A stretch of DNA of 15,710 nucleotides from an uncultured Eubacteriales bacterium (GTDB taxonomy: Bacteria; Bacillota; Clostridia; Oscillospirales; Oscillospiraceae). Location of the stretch: NCBI GenBank assembly GCA_900544975.1, contig UQXI01000047.1:1-15710 (forward strand), written 5' to 3'. Within the stretch, counting starts at the first letter, position 1. Each line of letters opens with the position of its first letter. Below, piece after piece: positions 6,897 to 14,332 of the stretch. The notes beneath the pieces are model-generated. The model was not told the DNA's origin. It did not search any database and saw nothing but the letters and a program-made list of their open reading frames with translations. A program made the position numbers and the translations under genes.

Positions 6897-6959
6897 ACCT
6901 TAATCTCCCAATTCGTTTGTCTGTTCCGGCAAAAATTTGTTCTGAAAGGAAACCCTGCC

Positions 6960-8273
6960 ATGAAAACTTACAAAACCCAGATGGAAGCCGCAAAGCAAGG
7001 CATCGTCACGCCCGAAATGGACCTGGTCGCCAAAAAGGAGTCTATGGAGCCGGAAGCCCTGCGGCAGCGGGTTGCCCGGGGCGAAGTCGCCATTCCCTGC
7101 AACATCCGCCATACATCCATTTCCCCGGAGGGCATCGGAGCGGGACTCCGCACGAAAATCAATGTCAACCTGGGCATCTCCGGGGACTGCAACCACTATG
7201 ATGTGGAGATGCAGAAGGTGGATCTGGCCCTGCAATTCGGCGCGGAAGCCATTATGGACCTGAGCAATTACGGCAAAACCAACACCTTCCGCCGGGAGCT
7301 CATCGCCAAATCCCCCGCCATGATCGGCACCGTACCCATGTACGACGCCATTGGCTATCTGGAGAAGGATCTGCTGGAGATCACCGCCGAAGATTTCCTC
7401 CGCGTCATCCGCGCTCACGCGGAAGAGGGCGTAGATTTTATGACCATCCACGCCGGCATCAACCGCCGTGCGGTGGAGGCCTTCATGCGGGATTCGCGGA
7501 AGATGAACATCGTCTCCCGGGGCGGCTCCCTTCTGTTTGCCTGGATGATGATGACGGGAAATGAAAACCCGTTTTATGAGCATTACGACGAGGTCCTAGA
7601 CATTTTGCGGGAATACGACGTGACCATCAGCCTGGGCGACGCCCTGCGCCCGGGCTGCATCGACGACAGCACCGACGCCGGGCAGATTGCAGAGCTGATT
7701 GAGCTGGGCCATCTCACCGAGCGGGCCTGGGCCAAAGATGTGCAGGTCCTGGTGGAGGGACCCGGCCATATGGCCATGAATGAAATTGCCGCCAACATGC
7801 AGCTGCAAAAGCGGCTTTGCCACAATGCCCCGTTCTATGTCCTGGGCCCCATCGTCACCGACATCGCCCCCGGCTACGATCACATCACCGCCGCCATTGG
7901 CGGGGCCATTGCGGCGGCAAACGGGGCGGACTTCCTCTGCTACGTCACCCCGGCGGAGCACCTCCGCCTGCCGGACCTGGCAGACGTCAAAGAGGGCATC
8001 ATTGCCAGCCGCATTGCCGCCCACGCCGCCGACATTGCCAAGGGCGTTCCCAACGCCAGGCAGCGGGACAACGCCATGTCGGAAGCCCGCCACAAGGTAG
8101 ACTGGGACGCCATGTTCGGCCTGGCCCTGGACCCGGAGAAGGCCCGGCGCTATTTCGAGAGTACGCCCCCGGCCGACCGTCACACCTGCTCCATGTGTGG
8201 AAAAATGTGCGCGGTGCGGACCACCAATCTGATTCTGGAGGGAAAGCAGGTCGCATTCTGCACAGAAAAATAA
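6960..8273 (+). CDS. thiC: Phosphomethylpyrimidine synthase (HMP-P synthase)
   Basis: 437-residue ThiC. It converts aminoimidazole ribotide to 4-amino-5-hydroxymethyl-2-methylpyrimidine phosphate, the pyrimidine half of thiamine, using a [4Fe-4S] cluster and SAM. Family blocks seen: VNLGISGDCNHYDVEMQKVD, GAEAIMDLS, GTVPMYDAIGYLEKD, DFMTIHAGI, SRGGSLLFAWM, SLGDALRPGCIDDSTDAGQI, VEGPGHMAMNEI, APFYVLGPIVTDIAPGYDHI. The C-terminal cluster motif is CSMCGKMC (410-417), i.e. C-x2-C-x3-C. It is the short form without the extra N-terminal domain of the ~630-residue E. coli protein. The ThiC paralogues BzaA/B/F, which make a cobamide base, look similar, but the TPP riboswitch supports ThiC. The true ATG is 6960 (GAAAGGA upstream); an in-frame ATG at 6846 lies inside the riboswitch and terminator. 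No other thi genes are adjacent. Confidence 0.96.
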   Translation: MKTYKTQMEAAKQGIVTPEMDLVAKKESMEPEALRQRVARGEVAIPCNIRHTSISPEGIGAGLRTKINVNLGISGDCNHYDVEMQKVDLALQFGAEAIMDLSNYGKTNTFRRELIAKSPAMIGTVPMYDAIGYLEKDLLEITAEDFLRVIRAHAEEGVDFMTIHAGINRRAVEAFMRDSRKMNIVSRGGSLLFAWMMMTGNENPFYEHYDEVLDILREYDVTISLGDALRPGCIDDSTDAGQIAELIELGHLTERAWAKDVQVLVEGPGHMAMNEIAANMQLQKRLCHNAPFYVLGPIVTDIAPGYDHITAAIGGAIAAANGADFLCYVTPAEHLRLPDLADVKEGIIASRIAAHAADIAKGVPNARQRDNAMSEARHKVDWDAMFGLALDPEKARRYFESTPPADRHTCSMCGKMCAVRTTNLILEGKQVAFCTEK

Positions 8274-8291
8274 GGAGCGCTCCGGGACCGG

Positions 8292-8813
8292 CTACGGCGC
8301 ATCCGTTCCCACCAACTGCTCCAGCCGGGCCTCCTGGAGGCGGAAGCGGCGGGCGATGGGCGCGGCCAGAAGACCGGCCCGGATCATCTCCCGGACTTCA
8401 TCCAGGGTAACCCATCGGGCGTCGCTGGTCTCCCCCGGCTGAAGCACAATGTCCGGCCGCGGCGATGGGCAGCGGAGGAAGTAGAAGTCAAAAAAAGCCT
8501 CTTCCCCCCGGTCGGACTCCAGCAGCAGGAAGGCTTCCTCCCGGGCGCGGATTCCGGTTTCCTCATACAGCTCCCGGGCAATGGCCTGGCGGCTGGACTC
8601 ACCGGCCCAGGCGGAGCCGCCGGAATTTTCCCAGGTGTTGGGAAAGGATTTCTTCTCTGGCGCCCGCTTGGTCAGGAGCAGATGTCCGGCTCCATCACAT
8701 ACCCAGACGCAGACCACCAGCCCATACTCTCCAGGCTTCATTGCCTCTCCTCGCCGCCGCACCCGACCGGTACGGCGGCGGCTGGCGTCATACACATCCA
8801 CACGCTCCTCCAT
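8292..8813 (-). CDS. Nudix hydrolase, IDI/YfcD-like
   Basis: 173 residues. The Nudix box at 66-88 fits GX5EX7REUXEEXGU exactly: G66, E72, R80-E81-L82, E84-E85, G87-I88 (GSAWAGESSRQAIARELYEE). The N-terminal VDVYDASRRRTGRVRRRGEA, the KRAPEKKSFPNTWENSGG stretch and the domain shape resemble the isopentenyl-diphosphate isomerase-like/YfcD branch of Nudix proteins. It should hydrolyse a nucleoside-diphosphate-linked or other pyrophosphate substrate with Mg2+; which one cannot be told. A GGGAG ribosome site lies 7 nt before the ATG at 8813. The gene converges on thiC with only 18 bp between the stop codons and no terminator visible in the gap. A promoter with a palindrome over its -10 lies at 8844-8872. 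Confidence 0.9.
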   Translation of the reverse strand: MEERVDVYDASRRRTGRVRRRGEAMKPGEYGLVVCVWVCDGAGHLLLTKRAPEKKSFPNTWENSGGSAWAGESSRQAIARELYEETGIRAREEAFLLLESDRGEEAFFDFYFLRCPSPRPDIVLQPGETSDARWVTLDEVREMIRAGLLAAPIARRFRLQEARLEQLVGTDAP

Positions 8814-8841
8814 ACGTCCACTCCCTTCCTACATGTTGGGC

Positions 8842-8872
8842 ATATGGTACCATATCTTCACCCAATTGGCAA
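8842..8872 (-). promoter_or_regulatory. Nudix gene promoter with a palindrome covering the -10
   Basis: On the minus strand, TTGCCA (8872-8867), a 17-bp spacer and TACCAT (8849-8844). The -10 sits inside a perfect 14-bp palindrome, ATATGGTACCATAT (8842-8855), which could be an operator. Nearby are CCCAATTGG (8861-8869), CCCAGTTGG (8879-8887) and CCCAATTGA (8907-8915), repeats of unknown meaning. Confidence 0.55.
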
Positions 8873-8915
8873 CCTGTTCCCAGTTGGAGGCTGGGAGCAC
8901 AATACCTCCCAATTG

Positions 8916-9335
8916 AGCGCATTGAACTGACAAACTACGTCGGACAAGTTCCGCCCATCCTTACCCTTCGCCGTAGGGGCGGACCTATGTATCCGTCTGG
9001 CAGAAACAACTTGCGTGTTCTCTCCCACATTCGGCGAATTCGTAGTGCCTACCACTGGCGGACACATGGGTCCGCCCCTACGGTGAGATACCAGCGTGGT
9101 GCATAAGCAGACTCTTCGGCGTTTCCGTGGGATACACCATTTGTCATCCAAATAGAGGGCATTAAACTGACAAAATGCGTCGGATAAGTTCCGCCCATCC
9201 TTACCCTTCGCCGTAGGGGCGGACCTATGTGTCCGCCTGGCAGAAACATTTTGCGTGTTTTCTCCCACGTTCGGCGAATTCGTAGTGCCTACTACGGGCG
9301 GACACATAGGTCCGCCCATACGGCTACGCATTACA
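8916..9335. repeat. Composite intergenic repeat, copies B1 and B2 (tandem, 240-bp period)
   Basis: Two copies of the U-P module are separated by an L segment, with the second shifted exactly 240 bp from the first. P arms in B1 are 8971-8999 and 9055-9083; in B2 they are 9211-9239 and 9295-9323. Between positions 8919-9083 and 9159-9323 I count about 14 differences and no gaps. The shared core includes GGACAAGTT or GGATAAGTT, CCGCCCATCCTTACCCTTCG, CAGAAACA and TTCGGCGAATTCGTAGTGCC. B1 and B2 match copy A (4633-4915) in the same order of parts. Base changes between the two arms of a copy often keep pairing or are G-U in RNA. The element encodes nothing convincing; the minus-strand frame across it repeats GGPMCPPVVG and is an artefact. 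Confidence 0.85.
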
Positions 9336-9369
9336 GTGCTAAAAATACAAACGGGATATACAAACAGGT

Positions 9370-9412
9370 AAGCAGGAGGCCGCCCGGGCTGGGAATGGGC
9401 GGCCTCCTGCTT
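9370..9412 (-). terminator. Perfect 16-bp hairpin downstream of the subtilase, probable terminator
   Basis: AAGCAGGAGGCCGCCC (9370-9385) and GGGCGGCCTCCTGCTT (9397-9412) pair without a mismatch around an 11-nt loop. On the minus strand the stem ends CTT and is followed by ACCTGTTTGTATATCC, a poor T-run. It is about 120 bp beyond the protease stop codon, so it may terminate that transcript or protect its 3' end. The rest of 9413-9531 shows only small weak stems. Confidence 0.5.
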
Positions 9413-9531
9413 TCAGAAAGGAAAGGACAGCAAGATTACAAGCAAAACAAATCGGTTCCGCGTTGCAACAGCGGTGATCCAAAGGGAGCAGAGCGGAGAA
9501 CCCTCTCTGCTGATTCCGGAAGAAACAGGGC

Positions 9532-12264
9532 TTACAGCTGCTCCAGGTACCGGACCAGGATGGTGGCTGCTTGCGCCCGGGTGGTGGTGCCGCGGGGGCT
9601 GAGGGTGGTCTCAGAGAGGCCCTGAATCAAGCCCTCTGCCACGGCCCAGGCCATGGGGATCTGGGCATAGGCGCTGACGCCGCCGGCATCTGCAAAGGAC
9701 GTCAGGTCTGCCTGGGCCGTCACATCCTGCTCCTTCCAGCTGGCGTAACGGTACACAATGGCGGCAAACTGCTCCCGGGTGATCGAATCAGCAGGCCGGA
9801 AGAGGGTGTCGGTCACACCATGGACCAGGCCGTTTTCCTTGGCCCAGGCCACGGCCTGAGTGTAGTACTGATTGGGAGCCACATCCTGGAAGCCGCTGCT
9901 GCCGGTGACCTCGGGGCTGCCCTCCATACGGTACAGCACCGTGACCAGCTGGCCTCTGCTCAGGGGCGTCTGGGGGCAGAAGGTGCTGTCGGTCATGCCG
10001 CGGAACAGACCCAGGCCGGTTGCCATCAGGATGTCGTCCTTGGCCCAATGGTTGGAGATGTCGGTGAAGGTCCCCTCCAGGCTGGGATCCACCACCCGGA
10101 AGGTGAGGACTTTTTCATTGCTGCCGAAGCTGCCCCGGACCTTCAGGAAGCCGCAGGCGTTGGCCTGCACCGTGCAGGAGCTGCCGTCGGACTGGGTCAC
10201 CTCACCCACTTCCGGCGTCAGGGACTTCCAGTTCAGGTTCAACTCATAATCATTCTCAGCTACGTTTTCAATGGTGAGGGTGTCACCCACGGCCAGGGTC
10301 GTGGCGCTGGCCTGCAGATCCATGTCCTCGTTCACCATATGACTGCCGCCCTGGATATCGACAACCGATACGTTGCCGGCATAATCGCAGGCCAGGAAAA
10401 TGGATCGATTGTCCTCCGTACAGTGGCCAGCCATAGCGCCTGTGCCTGTGATGCTCCCTGGAACCGGGGTAGTAGTCACCACAGAGAAGGCAGATCCGCC
10501 CCATTTACCGGTCTCAGGATCCTTCTGAATTTGACAGACGATGGTATAATCAATGAACCATGTTTCCTGCGGCTGGAAGAGATACAAATACTCCGTGTAG
10601 GTCGGGCTGAGTTCATTGGCGATTGCCCTGATACTGGACGGATCATCCATGGGGGCATCCGTATCAATGTAGAAGTAGAATTCCACTGCATCATTGGCAT
10701 TGGGCGTATCCGTCTCCAGCTCTGTGGTTGCCTCCACCCGAACCTTCACTTCTGTATTATTTTCCAGCAAGCATCTGCTGGTGTCATAGTAATAGAGATC
10801 ATATTTCTCATCGTATGCGACTGGGTACAGCCAATCCATCTCCAGTCCAGAGGCAGTAAACGGACTTCCTAAAAATACATTTTTGTTGAACGTCTTGCAG
10901 ATGCCCTCCATCTCCTGCTTCCAAAGAACCCTGCCAGTGGAGGCATCGGTCACCGTGTATGTAACCGTTTTCGCATTGCGGTTCAAGCCGAAAACAAAAC
11001 TCACCCGGTCCAAATCCTCATCCCCATTGGGAGACAGGCCTGCGCATTCAGGGTTAAATGTCAAGTACTGCGGGGGCAGACCGCCCAACTCGATTTTGGT
11101 TGCTTCTGGCACCATGTAATGGTTTCTGGAGGATCCCAAATAGACGCTCTTGGATTCCGGCGGCAATTCGTAGCTGCCCATGCTCTCCCAGAAGGGCGCA
11201 TAGCGGACGCTCGTCATGACGTTATGGACTTGATCCGCCGTGTTGTAAGCATAGGGGCCGCCCATGAGGGATTCATAGGTCTCGGTGTCAAACAACGGCG
11301 CTTCGCCGAAATCCCCATAGAAAGCCAGGAAGGGAGCGGAAAGGCTGACGCTGTCTTCGCTCATCAGCTGCACAAACCCTTCCACATAGGCGCCATAGGG
11401 GAACCGCTCGTCCATGTAAGCTCTGTCCGCATCCGATAATGTGACCGTAACCGAGACCTGGGCGGTGGCGTGGGCAGGGACGGTAATCTTCCCGTCTGCA
11501 GTACTGGAGGTGACAGCAGCGCTCAGTTTCCTGGCATAGTCATAGACCAGATAGGTGACCTTGCCGCCCCGAATCTGACCGCCTTCTGCCTTTTGTCCCA
11601 GAACCGTAGTGTCCAGGGTGTATGTTTTCTCCCCATCGGAGAAATTCACCACTTCAAAGTCCATGGTATAGACGCCAGTGCGCTCCGGGTCGTCGCCCAG
11701 CTCGAATTTGGACTTGTTGGTGCCCTCCACCTGAATGTATGCCTGAGAGGCCACGGCTGCGGCGGGGTTGGCCAGGCCCGCGCCCTGGCGGCGGACGAAG
11801 TACAGAGTATCGTGCGCTTCATCTACAATGGGAGTCGCCGTACTCATGAGCAGGCGGTTGACCATATCGGCCAGCGCTTCCTCTGCCACACCCTGTTCCT
11901 TCAGATACTGCCGCACTAGGGCCGCCGACGCCGCTACGGCAGGAGAGGCCATAGAGGTACCGGACATGCACGCAAAATAGTCTTCGTAATATGCAGAGAA
12001 CACATTGCCGCCAATGCCGGTAATTTCCGGCTTCAAGGTCAACCCATCGGTGGGGCCCCAGGCAGAGGAGTCCGCCATCTGCCCTGCCTTTTGGTTCACA
12101 CACCAGAAGGCGTCCACGCGGATTTCCCCATCGTAGGGCGGGAAGTTGCAGAACGTTTCAAAGTCTTGATAAGAGATGGAAACAACCGGGAGGGAGAAAT
12201 CGGTCTGCTCAAACTGCACGGGTACGCCTTTGGACTGGCCGCTCTCTGGGCCTTGACACAGCAC
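9532..12264 (-). CDS. Subtilase, C-terminal half: catalytic Ser, fn3-like and Ig-like domains, three SLH domains
   Basis: This is the continuation after the TAG; the open frame can be read from a GTG at 12264, but no ribosome site precedes it. Numbers refer to the full 1521-codon frame. The PA domain remainder runs to about 690. WGPTDGLTLKPEITGIGGNVFS leads to the catalytic Ser715 in SGTSMASPAVAASAAL. An fn3-like stalk is at about 786-926 and a LSPNGDEDLDRVSFVFGLNR segment at about 1021-1040, as in C5a-peptidase-type proteins. An Ig-like domain is at about 1245-1340. Three SLH repeats (1342-1521) begin FTDISNHWAKDDI, FQDVAPNQYYTQAVAW and FADAGGVSAYAQIPMAW. The SLH domains bind secondary wall polymer, so the whole protein would be cell-surface bound. 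The stop is TAA at 9534-9532. There is no sign of decay after the TAG. Confidence 0.75.
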   Translation of the reverse strand: MLCQGPESGQSKGVPVQFEQTDFSLPVVSISYQDFETFCNFPPYDGEIRVDAFWCVNQKAGQMADSSAWGPTDGLTLKPEITGIGGNVFSAYYEDYFACMSGTSMASPAVAASAALVRQYLKEQGVAEEALADMVNRLLMSTATPIVDEAHDTLYFVRRQGAGLANPAAAVASQAYIQVEGTNKSKFELGDDPERTGVYTMDFEVVNFSDGEKTYTLDTTVLGQKAEGGQIRGGKVTYLVYDYARKLSAAVTSSTADGKITVPAHATAQVSVTVTLSDADRAYMDERFPYGAYVEGFVQLMSEDSVSLSAPFLAFYGDFGEAPLFDTETYESLMGGPYAYNTADQVHNVMTSVRYAPFWESMGSYELPPESKSVYLGSSRNHYMVPEATKIELGGLPPQYLTFNPECAGLSPNGDEDLDRVSFVFGLNRNAKTVTYTVTDASTGRVLWKQEMEGICKTFNKNVFLGSPFTASGLEMDWLYPVAYDEKYDLYYYDTSRCLLENNTEVKVRVEATTELETDTPNANDAVEFYFYIDTDAPMDDPSSIRAIANELSPTYTEYLYLFQPQETWFIDYTIVCQIQKDPETGKWGGSAFSVVTTTPVPGSITGTGAMAGHCTEDNRSIFLACDYAGNVSVVDIQGGSHMVNEDMDLQASATTLAVGDTLTIENVAENDYELNLNWKSLTPEVGEVTQSDGSSCTVQANACGFLKVRGSFGSNEKVLTFRVVDPSLEGTFTDISNHWAKDDILMATGLGLFRGMTDSTFCPQTPLSRGQLVTVLYRMEGSPEVTGSSGFQDVAPNQYYTQAVAWAKENGLVHGVTDTLFRPADSITREQFAAIVYRYASWKEQDVTAQADLTSFADAGGVSAYAQIPMAWAVAEGLIQGLSETTLSPRGTTTRAQAATILVRYLEQL

Positions 12265-12291
12265 CAGCGCTGCCGCCTGCGCCTGGACCGC

Positions 12292-14097
12292 CTAGGCAAC
12301 CAGCACGTCTACGCAGTTCTCGTTTAGTTTCAAAAACACCAGTTTTCCCTCTGCATCCTGCAAGCTGTCTGTGTAGGGCATCATCGTTCCACCCAGGACA
12401 GCCTCGAGGTCCTTGCCCTCTGGGACATCTGGATGCTCCCAATAGTAGAACTCTGTGCGGAATGCATTCAAAGGTAGCTGATAGGAAAGCACTTTGTTGC
12501 CGGAAACAACGGTCTGATTTTCCGCGCTGGCTACAGTCAAAACCGGATCATAGGTGCCGGGAGAGCCCACCGTACCGGTGGCAACGGTGGAGGATTTCAC
12601 CATGTTGTTTCCCCAGAGGCTCTTGTCGCCGCTGAACGACGCATTGCCGGCGGCGATCACGACGTTGATGCCAGCATCGCAGGCTGCCTCGTAATATTCC
12701 GTAATTCCCTCATCATAGTATGCACCGGCATCGGAGCCAAGGGACAGGTTGGCGCAGTCCACGCCCAATAGAATGGCATCTTCCAGGGCCCGGGCAATGG
12801 AGCTGAATCGCGCTCCTCCGCCGGCGTCGAATACCTTCATAACCACCAGCTGGGCCTCCGGGGCGATGCCCATGGTCTCCATCTGGAACTGCTCCTTCGC
12901 CCTCTCCGGCACATTACCGGCAACGATGCCCGCCACATGGGACCCATGGGCGTCGCGATGGCACTCACCATAGTCCGCCGCGCCGTCTGCATAGTTAAAG
13001 GCAAAGGGAATCTTGCTGCTGTAATAAACCTGATCTGCGGTCAAGCCCTCCACCAGTTCTTTGGCGTGGAAGTTGTAACCAGCCAGAAGACCCTGGATTT
13101 TCTCTTTGGTATACGCCACCCGGCTCTGGTCCTGGGGCTGCTGCTCAAAGGCGGGGTTGATCAGGCTGATGCCCGTGTCGATGACGGCGACGCTCATGCC
13201 CTCGCCTTTGTACCCCAGATCCCACGCGCTGTTCGCGCCCATGGCGGGACCGGCGGATTTCATGTAGGGCTTCAGCGTTTCAGCGCTTTGGACCAGAGTG
13301 GCCTCTTCCTCTGGCACGGAGTAGGTGGGCATCAGAATGGCCCGCTTAATCCCCGGCATCTGCCGGATGGTGGCCAGGTCCTTATACTGCACGGTGGCCG
13401 ACACCGCATTGGTCAGAAGGGTCAGCTGGGTCTCAGCCTGGACCTCGTAGCCCAGGGTCCGGCTGATCCGGGCCATGGCGGAAGTCTGGGCACGTTCGAT
13501 GGATTGCCGGGCGCTTTGCTCCGCCTGCCCCAGGGATTGGCCCAGGAACACGGACATGCCGGCCCGCTTCGCCACCGGCGCGTCGTCGAAAATAATCAGC
13601 ACTTCGACCTGCTCGTCTCTGGGATGGGCCTCGTAGAAGACGCTGACCGTTTCCTCCTGGGGCACGGTGGTCCCGTTCAGGATGGCCTCTATCTCTCGGG
13701 CGTACTGGGCGGCTTCTTTGGGGTTGATCTCCATTTGCCGCAGCACAGAGCCGTCGTCTGCAACCACCGTCTTGGGCTCGCCATGTTGCAGACAAGCCAA
13801 AGCTTCCGCCTCTTCCGCGGTCAAGACTCTGGGAGTGACCAGAATGTCACTCACCGCCGTCTGGGTATAGGTCTCACCATTTTTACCAGTATACACGTAT
13901 GTATAACCGGCTGGGACAAGGGTTGTCTCTTCCGAGGTGGCGTAGATCGTCTTCGCCGGATCGCTGGCCATTCCAGCCAGGTCTCCTGAGGCGGCGAGCT
14001 CCGCCGGTTTGCCAGCCGCCGCAGCCGGGCAGAAGACGCCCAGCAGCAGCGCCGCGCAAAGCAGGACCGTGAGATACTTTCGCATGGCATGTTTCAT
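12292..14097 (-). CDS. Subtilase, N-terminal half: signal peptide, pro-domain, catalytic Asp/His
   Basis: 601 codons before the TAG. Residues 1-29 are a Sec signal peptide (MKHAMRKYLTVLLCAALLLG, then VFCPAAAAG). A pro-domain of the inhibitor I9 type follows at about 160-260 (EVLIIFDDAPVAKRAGMSVF ... GIKRAILMPTYSV). The S8 domain begins about 285. Catalytic Asp307 is in VAVIDTGIS, His384 in HRDAHGSHVAGIVAG and the oxyanion Asn485 in VIAAGNASFSG. After about 540 the PA domain insert starts (WEHPDVPEGKDLEAVLGG ... KLVFLKLNENCVDVLVA). The start at 14097 has AAGGGGG 7 nt upstream and gives a clean signal peptide; a 27-codon upstream extension would spoil it. The form is like lactocepin/C5a-peptidase-type cell-envelope proteinases. 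On its own this half lacks the nucleophile and the wall anchor. Confidence 0.85.
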   Translation of the reverse strand: MKHAMRKYLTVLLCAALLLGVFCPAAAAGKPAELAASGDLAGMASDPAKTIYATSEETTLVPAGYTYVYTGKNGETYTQTAVSDILVTPRVLTAEEAEALACLQHGEPKTVVADDGSVLRQMEINPKEAAQYAREIEAILNGTTVPQEETVSVFYEAHPRDEQVEVLIIFDDAPVAKRAGMSVFLGQSLGQAEQSARQSIERAQTSAMARISRTLGYEVQAETQLTLLTNAVSATVQYKDLATIRQMPGIKRAILMPTYSVPEEEATLVQSAETLKPYMKSAGPAMGANSAWDLGYKGEGMSVAVIDTGISLINPAFEQQPQDQSRVAYTKEKIQGLLAGYNFHAKELVEGLTADQVYYSSKIPFAFNYADGAADYGECHRDAHGSHVAGIVAGNVPERAKEQFQMETMGIAPEAQLVVMKVFDAGGGARFSSIARALEDAILLGVDCANLSLGSDAGAYYDEGITEYYEAACDAGINVVIAAGNASFSGDKSLWGNNMVKSSTVATGTVGSPGTYDPVLTVASAENQTVVSGNKVLSYQLPLNAFRTEFYYWEHPDVPEGKDLEAVLGGTMMPYTDSLQDAEGKLVFLKLNENCVDVLVA

Positions 14098-14120
14098 AGT
14101 GTTACCCCCTTCAAGATACA

Positions 14121-14147
14121 GGCCGCAAGCGAACAAATTTTGCGGCC
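14121..14147 (-). other. Stem-loop in the subtilase mRNA leader
   Basis: GGCCGCAA (14121-14128) and TTGCGGCC (14140-14147) form a perfect 8-bp stem with an 11-nt loop. In the mRNA it lies between the start point (about 14181) and the AAGGGGG ribosome site at about 14104-14110. There is no T-run, so it is not a terminator. It may stabilise the mRNA or tune translation. Confidence 0.5.
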
Positions 14148-14164
14148 CCCGATTGAACGCACTG

Positions 14165-14208
14165 TTGCGCACAATCATTCCAAGGCTAGTCTAGCATATT
14201 GTGCGCAA
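14165..14208. promoter_or_regulatory. Inverted pair of operator-like sites flanking the subtilase -10
   Basis: TTGCGCACAAT (14165-14175) and its exact reverse complement ATTGTGCGCAA (14198-14208) are 33 bp apart centre to centre, about three helical turns. One lies in the -35/-10 spacer and the other just downstream of the start point, the classic placement for repression. The core TGTGCGCA also occurs at 14373-14380 in the promoter of the divergent regulator. Confidence 0.65.
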
Positions 14209-14216
14209 TATTGCAA
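14188..14216 (-). promoter_or_regulatory. Extended -10 promoter of the subtilase
   Basis: On the minus strand, TTGCAA (14216-14211), a 17-bp spacer and TAGACT (14193-14188) with TGC directly before the -10. An A/T-rich tract (14217-14241) upstream of the -35 could act as an UP element. The start would be near 14181, about 84 nt before the ATG. Confidence 0.7.
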
Positions 14217-14332
14217 CTTCTTTTTTGAAAAAAAGAAAAAATGGGAGTTCGCTACGGCCCCTTTCTCCCTCCCTGACAACGGGCTTTGTAGCGGCAGCGC
14301 CTATGAAATGGCCGGACCATTGGAAAAAAGAC

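Larger units (their letters stand above)
9532..14097 (-). pseudogene. Secreted SLH-anchored S8 subtilase, interrupted by one in-frame TAG
   Basis: A single continuous reading frame of 1521 codons holds signal peptide, pro-domain, S8 protease with inserted PA domain, fn3-like and Ig-like domains and three SLH domains. One codon, number 602 (TAG, 12294-12292), interrupts it. The segments on either side are in the same frame and read as one protein (CVDVLVA, stop, AVQAQAAALVLCQG). The catalytic Asp and His are before the stop and the Ser after it, so neither half alone can be an active protease. CAG to TAG is the simplest origin. No other damage is seen, so the lesion is recent, suppressed, or a sequencing error. 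The two halves are described separately. Confidence 0.8.

Noticed and set aside
6846..6959. An upstream ATG giving ThiC 38 extra residues
   Set aside because: It lies within the riboswitch and terminator, has no ribosome site, and the extension is not ThiC-like. The ATG at 6960 has GAAAGGA upstream.
8858..9331. A 157-codon frame on the minus strand with repeated GGPMCPPVVG
   Set aside because: It is entirely composed of the palindromic repeat units and carries no start signals; the periodicity comes from the DNA repeat.
4633..9335. CRISPR array
   Set aside because: Only three copies, of 100-240 bp, with internal symmetry; no short direct repeats with unique spacers and no cas genes.
9571..10872. 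A 433-codon plus-strand frame opposite the subtilase C-terminus
   Set aside because: Shadow of the protease frame; no start signal or recognisable domain.
9532..12264. Independent start of the C-terminal subtilase half at the GTG at 12264
   Set aside because: No Shine-Dalgarno, no signal peptide, and it begins in the middle of the PA domain.
12292..12294. TAG as pyrrolysine or a reassigned sense codon
   Set aside because: TAG terminates the ECF gene (5562) and the Nudix gene (8292) here, and no pyrrolysine machinery is in the window. A sense reading remains possible only by suppression or error.
14221..14241. A/T palindrome CTTTTTTGAAAAAAAG as a terminator
   Set aside because: No gene ends nearby on either strand; it fits better as an UP element upstream of the protease -35.
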